DNA of 64,000 nucleotides from Daphnia pulex (lineage: Eukaryota; Arthropoda; Branchiopoda; Diplostraca; Daphniidae): positions 8,246,001 through 8,310,000 of the forward strand of contig NC_060025.1 in the NCBI RefSeq assembly GCF_021134715.1. The letters run 5' to 3'. The position numbers and the translations under genes were made by a program. Below, in pieces: positions 48,111 to 62,207 of the stretch. Position 1 is the first letter of the stretch; every line of letters starts with the position of its first letter. The notes below the pieces were generated by a model. The model made no database searches. It saw only the letters and a list, made by a program, of their open reading frames with translations, and was not told the DNA's origin.

Positions 48111-51100
48111 TTATCCGCCAAAGAGATAAATGATTGTTTTGGTTCGCCTTTTTTTTTCTTCTTGTCTTTCTCTTTCATTTTCTTTCACAGCCAACAAAAA
48201 GCGACGACGAATGAGACAAGTAGGTGGGGAGGGGGGAGAAAAGAGCGGCGACAAAATACAAGGAGAAACTTTCACGCCGATGAAATTCATTTGGTCAGAG
48301 GAGGATTTGACAGGGTACCTCCTATGCCGGCGATGCTACGAGAATATTAATGCAACAACAAACTTCAATCTCTCTGTGAATTTAGACTAGAAAAAGAATC
48401 ATTCTTCCTGCGGGCTGGAGATATATAATTCTAGAGTAGACAACACTGCTGTCCCAATACTGGCCGTTCGTATGCAAATTGACTTTTTTTCCTTAAGCGC
48501 TCGAACGATAAAAATTGCCATTTTCATTCGTTTTTTTCCAGCAGCTAAGAAAAAGGAAGGACGGACCCCGTCAGATGGTGGTCCAATTTGCTGGACGACG
48601 TACGAGATGCGCGGAAAGTGGACGGACAAAAATACGACACAGCGGAACCTCTGGGCGTCATAACCGACCCCCTTATTATATACTGTTGCGCAACATTATT
48701 AGGCATCCGCAGCTTCAGCGCAAGACGTTTATTGTGTTCAAATTGAGACCAGGGTTCAATATTTATCCTTCAGTCTGGCCGCCATTTTTTTCCTATACAA
48801 CCGCCAATCCCACCGCAAAAGGAAACATGATTAATTGCGTCTATTTTTAAAACAAAGTCAAGTTATTTAAATTGTATACGTCGGTCTATTAATCAATATT
48901 TTTAAAGACAAAAAATTTTGAAAGTCGAATGGGAAAGACTACTAAGGAAATGTCGGCGAAATTGTTCGACGACCGCAATTGACAGGCGTCGCTAGGCTTT
49001 TGACACATCACACTCGATGACAGGTGCTGCGCACACATTTTGCGTCACCGAATATGCCCAGACTTTGCTGCACACGAGGAAGAAGAAGACAGAAAGGGAA
49101 ACGACGCCGGAGGAAGTGATGATTGGGTTATGTCGTGAGTGCAAAGAAAGAAAAGAAATAAGAATTTTCGCCATTTCGTCGCTGATGGTGCGGGATTTTC
49201 CCGACTAAAAGCCAATGCAAATTTTGAATTTTCTTCCCAGACAACAACAAAAAAATAGCATCGTATCGAAGATTGATGAATGAAAGACTTTTGAACATGG
49301 ACGGTGAGGTACATTTATGAGCAACAACATCGTGTAGAAAATTTGACAGCTCTTGCAAAAATGGGCGCTGGTCGGTCAGCGATTTTACACTTGCGCTCAT
49401 ATTTTTTCACGTGTGCACATTGCACGAACATTAAATCGCAGACACTTGAGAGTTCGTTGAATCCCAGCAGTAGAAACCGGTTGGTAGAATTTGCGCAGAT
49501 ATTTTTTCTCGACTTTGTCCGTCAACAAAATAAAAATAAAAAAGATCTCAGAAGAAAGTTTCGCTCGAGATATACAATCCCCCCATCATCTTTTATATTA
49601 CGGCGATTAGTTTAAGAACAAGCTCTCTACAGCAGCTTGTACACACACACAAAAAAAGAACCGCATTCCACACTCAATTGTTTTCTTTGGGCGACTAAAA
49701 AAATTTACAAATAACAAAAGACACACGACATATTTTTTGTTTGTCTTAACAAGAACGCGCATAATAAACGGGACGATTAGAATTTAAAAGAAACAAAAAA
49801 AGCAAAGCCAAAAATTGACAATGAAAAACTGTGAAAGCGGCCAGGGGGACCAGACCTTGTCCATGAGGGTATACGCAATCATTTCGGAGAAAAATATTTT
49901 TTACTGGTTTTATGATCCAGTTGGTCTGTTAAATACGACCTATCCAACGGTGAGATAATAAGTAGAGCCTCCAATAAATATTTCAATCGTAAAAGAAAAA
50001 AGTTTGGAGGGGGGTCCACACTACTTTAGATGTGAGGAATCTTCAAGGATGGATGAACCCAGGAGAAAATCTTTTTTATCCTCCCGCCGATCGCTGTGAC
50101 CGAATTATTGCCGCTTAAACAGTATCAAAAATTTTGTTGGGAAGTCGTTTTTCTCATTCCAATTTCTAAGACTCCCGCTTTTTCCCTGTAATCTGATTTT
50201 TCTTTTTCCGGGGGCGTGTAGTCCGCACACACACACAAATAAAAATGTGACCAACTAATTATCCAATTCTCATCGCCAAACAGAAATTGTTTACATTCTT
50301 TAATTGTTCTTTTTTCGGGGACCTTCGGGACCTGGTTTGTACACATTTCCTTGTGTACACGACCGGATGACCGAGCCTGAATTTTGTAACTCAATTTCAA
50401 TCGTTTCGATTAACACAAAAGAGAATTAAACCAGCCAAAATTAAACTCTTTTTGAATTTCGATTTAAATCCTTTGGGAAAGTGTCGTCGTCCTTTTTGGC
50501 AAATCTCATTGATATGCCAAATCACGGCCTTCTATTCATTCTTCTTTCTTCCCAGACGATCGGGTCTAAAAATTCACCTGGCTACACCTGACGGAAATTA
50601 ATCGTCATGCCGCCGATGACCCGAAAGCGACAAAAAGAAAACCCGATAGAGATTTTGGGGTGCGCTCGCTCTTTGTCTCATTTCGACAAGAAAATGTTGT
50701 TATTTTTGTCCCCCTGCGGGACACGCGCAACAAGAAAAAATAAAAACTCCTTTAGGGCGAAACAAAAAACAAAAAAAAACGAATCTAGAAAGAAAAACTC
50801 TCTCCGTCCGTTTGGCTGTTTGTTCCTTATATAAAAACACACGTAAAAGGCCATCATCCCCCGGAACATTTTGACTCGTATCGCCGTGGTGGATTAGGAG
50901 CATGACGAAGAAAAACTTTTTTTAAAAGAGAAATAGAAAGAGGTGCCGAGAGCGTTTGGGATTTGTTACAGGTGCTAGCTAGACTAGGTAGCCGCGTGTT
51001 TTTGAACTACGGGCGGCAATGGGTCCAGTCTCTCGGTATAGTTTTCTCCCGTTTCGCTCCATACAGTAGTAGTCTCTCACATGGTCATATAGGGCCGTAG

Positions 51101-54100
51101 GGGGCTTGCGCCAAGGTGAAATGCGAGGGACCTCCAAGTTGAACAAAATTCATCAGGGTCCCCTTTTACTTCTGCTCTCATAACACGACGACGACCGTCC
51201 GTACGAAATCAGAGCCAACCCTTTTCCTCAGGACGGAACGTGACGTTGAATTTAGAAAAACCCCAAACAATGTGTACAAGTGTGACGTGTACAAATGAAG
51301 ACAATAAGCGTGTAGAATGAACTAGAATGCACCCCAGAAGATTGCATCGTCGGGCCGATTGGCTGGACATTTTTAGACAAAAGTATTCAGAGTATAAAAC
51401 TGTGTCCAGACTGGACAAAAGGAACGATGCCCAAAAATTCTTTCTCTCCTTCCAGGAGAAGTGAAAAGGAAATGAAATGACGCCGTTTGTGTCATCTCGA
51501 CGAACAAACGGCTGGAGATCGCACAAAAACCCCCAGTGAAATTGTGTCCTAAAACCAAGTCAAATTTATTTTTATTTTTTTGTCGCTACTTTCCTATTCC
51601 CATTCAGCATCTGCGGGCTTTAAATGCATTTACTTTATATGGTCCCTGGACACAAAAAAACAAAAAAATTTAAAAGAGAAAAGGGAGTTGCAAAATGTAG
51701 ACGAATTGCTCCCGTGTCGGTTGATTTACGTTATAATTGATACGATTTGATGCTGTCTATAGTTATTTACTATGTCTACACCCCCACATACCGAAAATAG
51801 TTGTAGGCGAAATTTCATTACAGTTTTTAAAAGAGTATATAACGCGACCCACCCTCTCTGCCTATCAAATGCGTAATGGATATGCCCTGCTATTCGTACT
51901 TGATATTTACATAACCAGTGGTTCGTTCGTAAGTAAACAGCAGGTGACGTCTATAATTATCCGAAAAGAAAAAAGAGTTTCGCCATATATTTCTTTATTA
52001 TACGGGACGACTAAACTTTATTTTTCCAGCTGCAATATTTATATTTGGCCAAACGCCTTTTTCCAGCACGGCATTCGCCCATTTCGAACTCGGAACACAC
52101 CAACCATCTCTTTAGTGTAGCGTTCACTTTTTATATGGTGGTTGGTAGACTGTGGGGTGTTTTGCAGCCATCAGAAATAAAAGTGTTGGGTCTAAATACA
52201 GCAGCCAAACTCATCCTCTCGACGCCCAAAGTAATCGGACAAACTTTTGGGCCAAAATAGGAAAAAAAATAATCGCCAAAGAAAAAGTTTGCCGATTTGA
52301 ACAAATTTCATTTACAGACACGGCCGGCAAACTTTTCCTTTTTCCCTTGCATGAGAGAGAGAAAATGGCAACAACAATTTGCAGCAGAGATAGGAATCTA
52401 TCGGGCTATTGTTAATAATACGCAACCCCCCGAGTGTTGTTGTCGACTTCTTTTACGGCACACGTCTACAGCGAAAGTGGACTAGACAAACAAGAGTGTG
52501 TCTCTTCAATTGACGCTTTGTTTCTTACCCCTCCCCGGTGTATGTAACACTTGTCCTCGTCGCCGTCATTGTTTCCCATCCGTGGGAAAACCATCAAACG
52601 AGATTGTCATTAGACAATAAGACGAACAAGAAACAAGGCGCAATAAGAGGCTACTACTATATGGCTCGGCTGGCATCAAGGCTTTTTTTTACAGTGTGTG
52701 ATGATGTGACTAAACCTTGTCAAGAAGAAGAAGAAGAACCGCTAGGAGCGGAGAAACCCTCCCTCACTCGACACTTGTGTGTGCCCCTGTTTGGTCCCGA
52801 TTCTTTCCTTCTTTCTTTGAAATCAAAATCGGATACAGCGCGTCCAGTTAGTTCGTAATTCTTTCTATTCACGAGAAAAAGCCGTGAATTCAAGTCAATC
52901 TCCTTTTTCCTTTTCGCAGGTTATTATATTTATTTTTGATGCGAATGCGACGACAGTGTAGTTGTACACGGACTTTCTCCAGTCGCCCATAAATCAATCG
53001 CTTAGTTCTTTTTCTTTCTTTCGGGGGAAAAGAAAAATGCCCCGACTCAGCGCGTTTCCATGTCGCAATGAAATAAAAATCGATCCGAAAAATTATACCT
53101 CTTTACAGATATTCATCCAACACGGGAAGTGATGAAGATCAACTGATGCCAGTCATTCTTTTGACGTCCTTGTCGACCAATGTTTCACAGCCAAGAAAAC
53201 CAATCGTATTGTTTCTTTAAGCACCCAAACGTGTCGTATGACACATACTCGTTTTGATTTGTTACGTGAACTTTCTCTCGCTGCGCAAAAACCTTATTTA
53301 TTATTTCGGACAAAGAACACGAGACAGTTTAAATTGTTATCTTGTGCGACAGTGCCGTCCTGCTGCGCAACAAGATGCATTACACTAGAGGTGACACACG
53401 ATAACCATTCATGGGTAACTCTTGAAAGAGGCCGAGAGAGAGAGAAAGGAGCGATCGAAACAAGAGTTGAAATAACAAAATCGAATGGTCGCTATTTTAT
53501 TCCTAGGATAAGATAGAAACCTGCAGGCGAAAAGGTGGAGTCGTAGGCCGATTCCGTTACTGGACATGTCCAGCTGATAGTGCGCCACACTCTCTCCCTT
53601 GTTGAAGTCGACCTACTTCTACTCAAAGGAGAGCCAATGATCGCCGTTTGAATTGATACAAATAAATATAGAGAGGACCTCACTATACAACAAACATTTC
53701 CAAAGCAAACACCGGCAAAGAGCGGGGGTGATTACGTGATATCTTCTATATGGCAGGTGGGAAAGTGTGTTGTACGACCTGGCAACTTGTATTCGTTGTT
53801 TTTTAACCCAAAAAGTCTGTTTTGATTCTGATCGACTGCTGGCTGCACTACATGATCCGCACATTTTCGTCGTCCACTTTCCCTTTTCTCAATTCTGTTT
53901 TGGGCGCGCGGGGGGAGTTCAAACGAGTTTTTTTCTTTCTTTCTTTCGAGCTCAACTCTCGAGTGCCATGGCCCAGCGGTTAACGACATTCACCGGAAGT
54001 ACTACGTCAAAAAAAAAGGCAAAGTTGAGCCGAGCCGAGCCAATCTCAAATTCAAAAAAAAAAAATATCGCGCCAAATTCTTTCACCATCTTCGCTGTTC

Positions 54101-57100
54101 AATTCAATCGCCATAAATAGAGAATCAATCATTCAATGGCACACTGGATGATCTTTTTACGATATCGACTCCCATCCGGACGTTGGGAATTTCGGGGGTT
54201 CGGCGCCGAATCGGAATTCAGTCACGATGAGAGACTCTCACACCGGATCAACAAGACGCCAAGGACGGCGTCGAGGGCCAGGGACATTTTATACCTTTGA
54301 ATGACACATTCGATCGAAAGTCTTTTGTTTGTTATTTTTTTGCGGTGATGTCAATACAAGTGAAGAGCAACGAAAGTTGCGTGTAAGAATGCGATCTCTA
54401 TTTTTTTTTGTTGCGTGGCGGGACCCTTGCGTGAAGGCTGCCGGCGCCCTTTTAAGTTCTCTATTTCTAATTTGAATTTTCACGCTCAAATTGAGTCCGA
54501 GGTTTATTGGTTCCAACAGTTGATGGAAGTCAATTCGCGCCGATTTTTTTTTTAGCTTTGTACTACCGAAGGCCAGTGATACAAAACGATTTGGGTAAAT
54601 CAATCACAGCGCATGATGGCCGATGGCTAATTGATCATCGGGCGTTGCGCGTGTGATTTACATGAATAAATAAAGAGGGAAACCGTTCGTGACTTTTTGG
54701 AGGTCTGCGGATGGTGAATAGAGGTGAAATTAGTCATCCAACTTTTGATACACAAGTGGTTCTGTTGAAACTCAATTTTCCCAGTCAAGCATCCGCGAAG
54801 GGGAACCCATTTTTGTATACGGAATAATGGCCAATTCCCCCAGTTTAAAAAATAAAAAAAATCCCGCCCGGTTGTTATTCTGGTTTGATTCATTCGAAAA
54901 TTTCGGCAATTTTCCACCTCACCGCATCGCGCGTTATCAAACTCGATTGAACAAAATCACGCGTGTCTAACTTTGTGAGAACGAAATAAAAGAAAGAAAG
55001 TATACGGATCTAATAAGGGAACATATGGGCTATTATACCACGGAGACTATAATTTTTTTTTTCTTTCTTGTTTTGTAGGGGGGCAGGTTTTTGTGTAGAT
55101 GACACCATTACATTTATTTACTAGTCTAATATACTTTGGCCTCCATATTTTCCCCCCACTGAAATTCTAGGGCGAAAAATGCCGGGAGCCACTGAACGAA
55201 ATTGGTCCCGTAAAAATTCCCAAACAAAAAAGGGACTCGGCGACCTTCTGCACGACAATTTTTTTCAAATTCTTTGGGATTATGTTGTTAATTATATTCC
55301 GTTCGTTCTGGGTCACGAAATAATAATGTACAACCACTTCATTTTTTGTTTCTGAAACGTCCAAACTCGGACAAAACAACAACCAAAATAAAATAAAAAA
55401 CAAAAAGGTAAACATGTCTTCATCGCCATACAGTAAAGTTGAGCTTGGTTTTTCACAAAGGTGGATAACGAAAGAAAGATGGCGAGTTTTAAATTCTTCT
55501 AATTGGACGCCTGTGGGAATGAAAGCGGTAGCACACACACACAACCATAGCATCCAACTCGCCACGTATTAGTCAAGGCTAAAAGGTATTTTTTTTTTTT
55601 TCTTTTAGGGGAGAAAAGACAAAAGAAAAGGATTGACCATTTTCTCTTTTCTTTCTACAGTAGGTAACACACACAGGTGTCGGCATCCGAGCCGTTAAAA
55701 GTTGGCTCGCCGACGTCATGGAATTAAAAAAGAAACGCTTAATTATATAGTCGCAAAAGACTCTGGCGATCTGTTGGCAAATGATGTATTCATCTTTGGG
55801 AGGCTTTCCACTTCGATGTTCTTCCTTGATCCTCTTTGATAATTTATTAGCGGAATAATGCCGAGGGGGAATCGCATGTTTAATAGAGGCAAAAACAATG
55901 ACGGAGCGCATATAATACCGCCTCGTGCCAGACAAGCCCAGCCAAACGGATGGGTTTCAACGTCCAATTTTTCAATGTAGCCAATGCAAATACATACGAG
56001 AACGACCGCATAACCAAACGAGAAATAAAGAAGAAATCCTCCGCAAGTTATTCTCAACCGCAAAACGCTATACGCCACACAGCCCCAGCAGTTGGTCCGA
56101 TTATTTAGCAAACCAGACGAGCTAAGCGAGCTCGAGATATTAACACATTTGAATTGAAGAAGAAGAAGAAAAGCTTCTCAGCTGAAAGGTTGGATTTTAA
56201 TCTATTCTCAACTTGTATTCAAATGCAAATTTGGGGCTATTTTGCAAATAGATGGACCCCGGCACTCTCACCTCTTGCGCAATCAGTTTTTATATCTCCC
56301 GGAGCACGCAATACCTCTATCCGACGACGACCAACGTCTGTCACGTACCCAACTGGTTTGAAAAAGTGTTGCCCATTGTGTGTGTGTGATCATTACAGGT
56401 CATTACCCAAAATAGCAACAACGTTCAAACATTTCGGCAATTTGAAAAGATTAAGAGAAAAGTAGACATTTCAACAACAATCATACGACCGGACTATGTA
56501 CAGAAATCGCCTAGCTTTGATGGAATCAAAGAAAAATAAAAAACGAAAGTGGACGACAGTTTGATCAAGTTGCGACTGTAGCACCTGCCAGAGGATTTAT
56601 CACAAGAGAAAGGGCGAGTATTGTCAATTAAAATAGACAAGAGTCAGGTTTTCAGTCCGCATCCACCTGAGTGATATTCCCGACAGAAATTTGGCAATAC
56701 GCGCACCTATGTAATGCCCATTTTTGCAAAAGAGTTTATAGGGCTCAGCTGTTTATTTTTTTGGGCAAGATGCAATAAAAACTTTCTAGCTATTGCGGAA
56801 TAGGTCACACTGTTTCTGCGTGAGACATGTACACCAGCGAAAGGTCATGATGAAAAGGAAAAACAATGTCCAATAATTCAACATCAAATGGACGCACAGA
56901 GAGAGAGAAAGAAGTTTCGCCATCAATAATCATTAGATCCTTGACGTGATTCAATTACACCGAGGCGATGATTGAAAATAAATACGTTTGTATCATTCGA
57001 TTACCATGAACATTGTTGTTATTAACTTTCATTTCTTTTTGTGAGCCGAAGCGAATAACTGGTTCAATAACAACTCGTCTAGAATTTCATCCGCAACAAT

Positions 57101-59423
57101 TCGGAAACCATCGCCCAGTGACTCGGCGCAAACTTTCCGGTTTTCCCCCTTCTGAAAACGATTTCACTAGTTCCCTTTAAACTAGGATAATTCAATTAAA
57201 ATTTTTCTTCAAAATGAAATTTCAAAATGAAATTTCAAAATAAATTGTAAAACCCCCGCAACGATTAGTCATCGGTTTCTGCTGACCGCTCCTTACAACT
57301 TAGCGAATCAAACCAATAATAAAAATTAAAAAAATGAGCCTTTTAAAAACGAATTCCGACATTGCGGTTACTGCAACCTCCTTTCCATGTACGCAATTGA
57401 GAATGGCGGGGGGAATTCCTCAAGTTTGTTACCTTTCCAAGGACCTGGAGGTATTTCGTACCTGGTACGAACGCCACAACGCCAACCGTGGAGATGTTGG
57501 GGACCCAGGGTACGTTTTAAAAAAGAAGCATATAGGCAAAGAATTGGCTCGGTACCATATTTCTGGTTCTTTTTTGGTACCTGGTCCCACTCGGTCAGTG
57601 TCGAGAGGTGAAATCGAGGCGAACTGTTGTACATAATCAACTCTGGCATCTATATAAATAATAAGGAGAGATTCGTGTCGGTAGATGGGGGAACTATGCT
57701 GCGACGTATCAATTGAATTTCACAATAAAAATTCCTACTGGGTCGAGTCGTAAACCAATTCAGCCGAAAAGAACGCCGCCCTTGGAAATATCGTATTGAT
57801 ATTCCGTTCCAACACTTTGAAAGATAGGGAATAAACCAGCAATCAAATGTGTCCCTGAATTGTCAAGTTAATCGAGTCAAGATAAAACCATAAACTCATT
57901 TTTAGCCAGAAGCGATCACGACAAATTTAAATAAATTTGAATGCCCCGAACGAAAGATGATTGGAAATTTATTATTCGATTGAATTTTAATTTATGGGGC
58001 CGGTCGTAAAATAATGTAAAGACTGAAAGGCCCCGTCACACGCTCGACGAATCCATTCAAATGTTTGCACGCGGAAATTCGGCCAATAATCAAATGCGCA
58101 AATTCGGAAGCTGAACGCCCAACACCCGTGTGGTATAATAAATAAGTTTCATTTGCAGCACACATTTCCTCGAAAGAGAGAAGAGTCTACTTTCTATTTA
58201 AACAAAAACGAAAAAGAAAGAAATGGTTTGTGTTTGTTTGACCAATTTCACGCCTCAGTCGTGCCCCTATCGAGGAGACGATACGTACACATTTAGCGAC
58301 GCTATTTACGGCGGACGTGTGTGTGACTCGTTACAGTCTAATCCATACGTCCACGCAAACATATGTGACGCTGTCAGTGTAAATTCTCTTTTGCCTTTTT
58401 AAGAGCAGACCAGCGACGAAAAAATGAACAAATTGCCAGGGCATTGAGGACACACATACACATTTTCACCAACATTTTCGACGACTTCCAGCTTTCACGT
58501 TTGACACGGAAATCGCTATAGTGCGCCACCGTACAGCTTTAAGAAGCTGTAAAGAGTTTCGGAGATTATTTTCACCTTTTCAATTGAAACAGAACGAGAA
58601 AAGATTTTTCCTTTCGCCACTTGCGCGTTGTCGTGAATGATGAAAGAACGGGATTTCAAAGCTCAGATAAAAAAGCGGATAGATGTTACGTTGATACGTT
58701 TCAAAACGCTAATGGATATCTACTTATGCGGTTGAGAAATTTCTTTTTTGGTTAAGGACATACAATTCTACTTTTCTTTTCGATAAAAAGTCGTTCAATT
58801 GAGATTTTACCCCCGTGTTTTTAAAAATAAAATGTATTTCTAGCGTGTGTGTGTGTGTCTCCCCTGCTGGATATGTATGTTCTACGTCATCGCTAAAATA
58901 TATATATTTATAGCCTTTGCGCTTTCTAAAAGGAAAAAAATGTTTCACGCAACTTTGGCAACGAAAGAAAAAAACACACACGCAAACATTTATACAACTT
59001 TTTTGAGATTTGGATAACGGGAGGAGTTTCAACCAAGAAAAGTTTTTCAACATCATCGACCCCGGAGCGGAAAAACTTTTCTTCTTCTTCTACTTCTCCG
59101 CGATGAACTTTGGCGTGTATAATCAGCGACCGTTTGATTTTATCTATCCACTTTGCGTTGGTCCGAGAGACTGAGAAAAAGGATCGCATATGTGTGTCAA
59201 TTGAAAGATGAATCGCTAGTTTCGCTTTGGCTTTATTTCGAGCGCTCTTTCATGGGAGACTCTCTCGTTAAGCCTTCCAAAAATGGTTAACAAACTCGGG
59301 CACTCAAGATTTGAACGAGATGAACGTTGAAAAAAGGGAATAAAGGGGAGCCCCTTTTTAAAATAATAAAAGCTTGACGTCAAAATGACTGGGCAACAAA
59401 CAAAAAGTGGTGGTTAAGCGTTT
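48111..59423. other. 11-kb gene-poor region
   Basis: No exon can be supported. Open frames of 60-130 codons occur on both strands with AT-driven composition and no domain. The most protein-like is 57334-57636 (plus, 100 codons), which is also open on the opposite strand. Local features are (TG)n near 56378 and 58842, a short direct repeat AAATGAAATTTCA twice near 57212, and homopolymer tracts. Confidence 0.5.
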
Positions 59424-59715
59424 GCGGTTTTTATCTCATCAAGATGTTTTTTTAAGAACACCTGGAATGGCCACAAGCGACAAAATGGATCTACTAGCTC
59501 GTCGCAGATGCGTCTTTTCCTCAATGAAATATTTCAAAGAGAAAAAGAGGAGCTTGTCATCTGTCTGTCTACACGGAGAGAGTCTCTATGGGCGTATGAA
59601 AATGTCGTTAGTCTTGAGAAGAAAAATATGTGTTTACACTGTGTACTACATCACAGAGCAACGCTCGACTGGCTGTAGTTTATCTCGTCTTTCCAACAAT
59701 GTTGTTCGTTAATGG
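59424..59715 (+). repeat. Dispersed direct repeat, copy 1
   Basis: About 290 bases nearly identical to 61918-62207, from GGTTTTT through TGGAATGGCCACAAGCG to CCGTTAAT-like sequence. I count roughly a dozen differences plus small indels. No known domain is read in any frame. The edges fade gradually, without clear terminal motifs. Confidence 0.9.
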
Positions 59716-59901
59716 TCTTTCTTTTATTTAATTCTCGATCATGGCAGCGAGTAAGATTATTTCATTTTCAACTTTACAAAAGATGTTGGCGAGAAAGATA
59801 AAAGTCCTGAGAAAACTGACTGTTTCAATTTCTGCAAGCCAAGAATCGACTACACGAAGAACGTTGTGAAAAAAAAAAATTCTGTCCCTCGTGATTCTTG
59901 A

Positions 59902-60534
59902 AAACAAATAAGCAAGAGACAAGATTGTTTTCAATCCTTCGGGGAAATGGGATTAGAGTCAAAGAAGTGCAACTTTATGATCTCGTTTGAAAATTTTAAA
60001 ACTGTCATACGAGAACAAAGACAATGCAAATTCGGTAAAAGAAAAAACTTGCACTACCCCCAAACTTCTAGCCCGAATGTTGCGGTTGAATTATTAAACT
60101 TCATTCAAAAAGTTACCATTTGACTTCAGTCAAACAAACTGTAATCGACCCCATGACAAAACAATTCACGAAGATGTCATCAGTTCGATCGGACACACTG
60201 AAGGTGTCAAGATTTGCAAAAAAGTCGTCTGCAAAACCTTAGTAACGACAAAGACAAATACCGTACGCAAAGTAAGCCTTGAAGATTACGTACGAAAAAT
60301 CGGCAAGAATCAGCACATATGTGAAATGAGCGTAAGAAAAAAAATTGCGCCGACTCACACTGACAGTACAATTATCACAAAAGTGACTTTGGTCACATTT
60401 AGTTTGACCTGGATGGGACAAGATAGTTTTGTCGAAAACTATACTGAGCCCCGACTGAATGAAGAAGATGGTGTTGAGGTTAGCCCTCTTCCCGTGAAAG
60501 AGTCAATTGATGACTCAGAAATGGACACACTCTG
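59902..60534 (+). pseudogene. Two overlapping-phase open frames, possibly one decayed gene
   Basis: Frame A (59902-60120) contains MGLESKKCNFMISFENF, then VAVELLNFIQK and stops. Frame B, shifted by one base, is open from about 60097 to the stop at 60534 with coding-like sequence (HEDVISSIGHTEGVKICKK, SLEDYVRKIGKNQHICEMS, VEVSPLPVKESIDDSEMDTL). The two would read through with a single frameshift near 60105-60115; an intron there would be too short. I do not recognise the protein. It lies between the two direct repeat copies. Confidence 0.3.
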
Positions 60535-61917
60535 AAAGCGTTATTGATGAAGTCAACGATGACTCATCAAATGAAATATTGACGTGTTTTTGCTCACCGC
60601 ATTTCGCTGTCAAGGGCAGCTGAGCAACTTACACAACAGTCTTCGAAATGTTGTAACGAAAAGCAAGGCCTCCAAATGGAAAATAGGGTAGATTTGTCCT
60701 ACCTTGTAGTCCGGGAAATACAGCCAGACATATCCAAGTGATCCATACGCAGAGATGAAGTTGAACACGCCAAACGGGATGAGAGGAAGGGAGTCCTCGT
60801 GAATACACACACATTCACATGAGTGTACACGAGGACATGGAAAGAAGGTGGGAAGAAGAGATGTATCAGCTGCAGACTCTCCAATAAAGCAGGATGATCA
60901 GGATGTTGTTTACCTACATTAAAAAGTACGGAAATTATTTATGGAAGCCACAACCTGGAAAAGTTAGAATGAGACGACTAGGTACTATACTTTCATTTTT
61001 AATAAACGAGAGAATGTAAAGTTTTAATGGAGCACACTGGGCAGAAGTAAGCCATGCATATCATTTCAATACGTAACAGAAGAAAAAGTAATAGGATCAC
61101 ACAATGAATTACCCACCGATGAAGCTGACACCAGTTGCTGCTGATGAGTGATGGCAAGGAAAACTTTTGTATGTTTATGATGATGGCTGGCTCACAACTC
61201 ACACCTGCAGAATGCAAAAAAGGGCGGCATGAAGTTACAAATGAAACAAAGTAAATGGCAAAAGCATGCCAACCATGCCGTGCATCGATTAAGGGCCAAC
61301 ATGTGCTATACCAAGTTGAAGTCAGGAACCAAAATTGTACAGGTTTGGCACAGTTTACTACTTTTAATTAAAGGCCTCGTTTTAACCTTATTGTAATTCT
61401 TAGTTTTAAAGTTATTTACCTGCTAAGAAGTCTCAGATATTGCAGTTAGACCATTGAAGAAGTCTAGGAGACGACTATCACATTTTTGTAATTTAACTTG
61501 TGTGAGCTGTTTACTGTTTCTCGTGCCATCATTAATTCAGCACTGTTGCCAAATATAAGTTCCTGTTCACTATAGACTTTCCCGCCAAATTTAACATCCA
61601 CAGACAAGAAACAACGTGACATGATTTAATGAGGAAAGATAATATTCATTTCACAAGAATTTTCCAAATGAAAATTTAAAAAAATAAAAAATGAGCTAAA
61701 AATAAGGTTTTTGAGTAATATTCTACCTGGGTACACGCTCGTACTTTTGTGATTGCGCGGGAATTACACAATTAGGGGAAGCATGGAAATGAATTTGGCT
61801 AATGAATGCCTAATAAAATTAGCAATTGCATTCGCTAATCTCAATTACCAGGTAGGTATTCGCTAATCTTTTTCCGATTAGCCATTACCAATTAACCAAA
61901 CCCCAATTGAGCTTTTA

Positions 61918-62207
61918 TGGTTTTTCTCTCTAATGATGTTTTTAAGAAAACCTGGAATGGCCACAAGCGACAAAATGGATGTACTAGCTCGTCGCAGATG
62001 CGTCTTTTCCTCAATGAAATATTTCAAAAAGAAAAAAAGGAGCTTGTCATCTATCTGTCTACACGGAGAGAGTCTCTATGGGCGTATGAAAATGTCGTTA
62101 GTCTTGAGAAGAAAAATATGTGTTTACACTGTGTACTACGTCACCGAGCAACGCTCGACTGGTTCTATAGTTTATCTCGTCATTCCAACAAGTTTGTCCG
62201 TTAATAT
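61918..62207 (+). repeat. Dispersed direct repeat, copy 2
   Basis: The second copy of the 59424-59715 sequence in the same orientation, about 2.2 kb downstream. Confidence 0.9.

Noticed and set aside
57334..57649. About 100-codon frames on both strands
   Set aside because: Both strands are open with no domain; at most one could be real and neither has supporting signals.
60703..60830. Minus-strand transporter-like exon (PLIPFGVFNFISAYGSLGY)
   Set aside because: A donor follows, but no neighbouring exon or clear acceptor could be found; too short to assign.
59424..62207. The direct repeats as LTRs of a retrotransposon
   Set aside because: No TG...CA ends, no primer-binding site, and no gag or pol frame between them.
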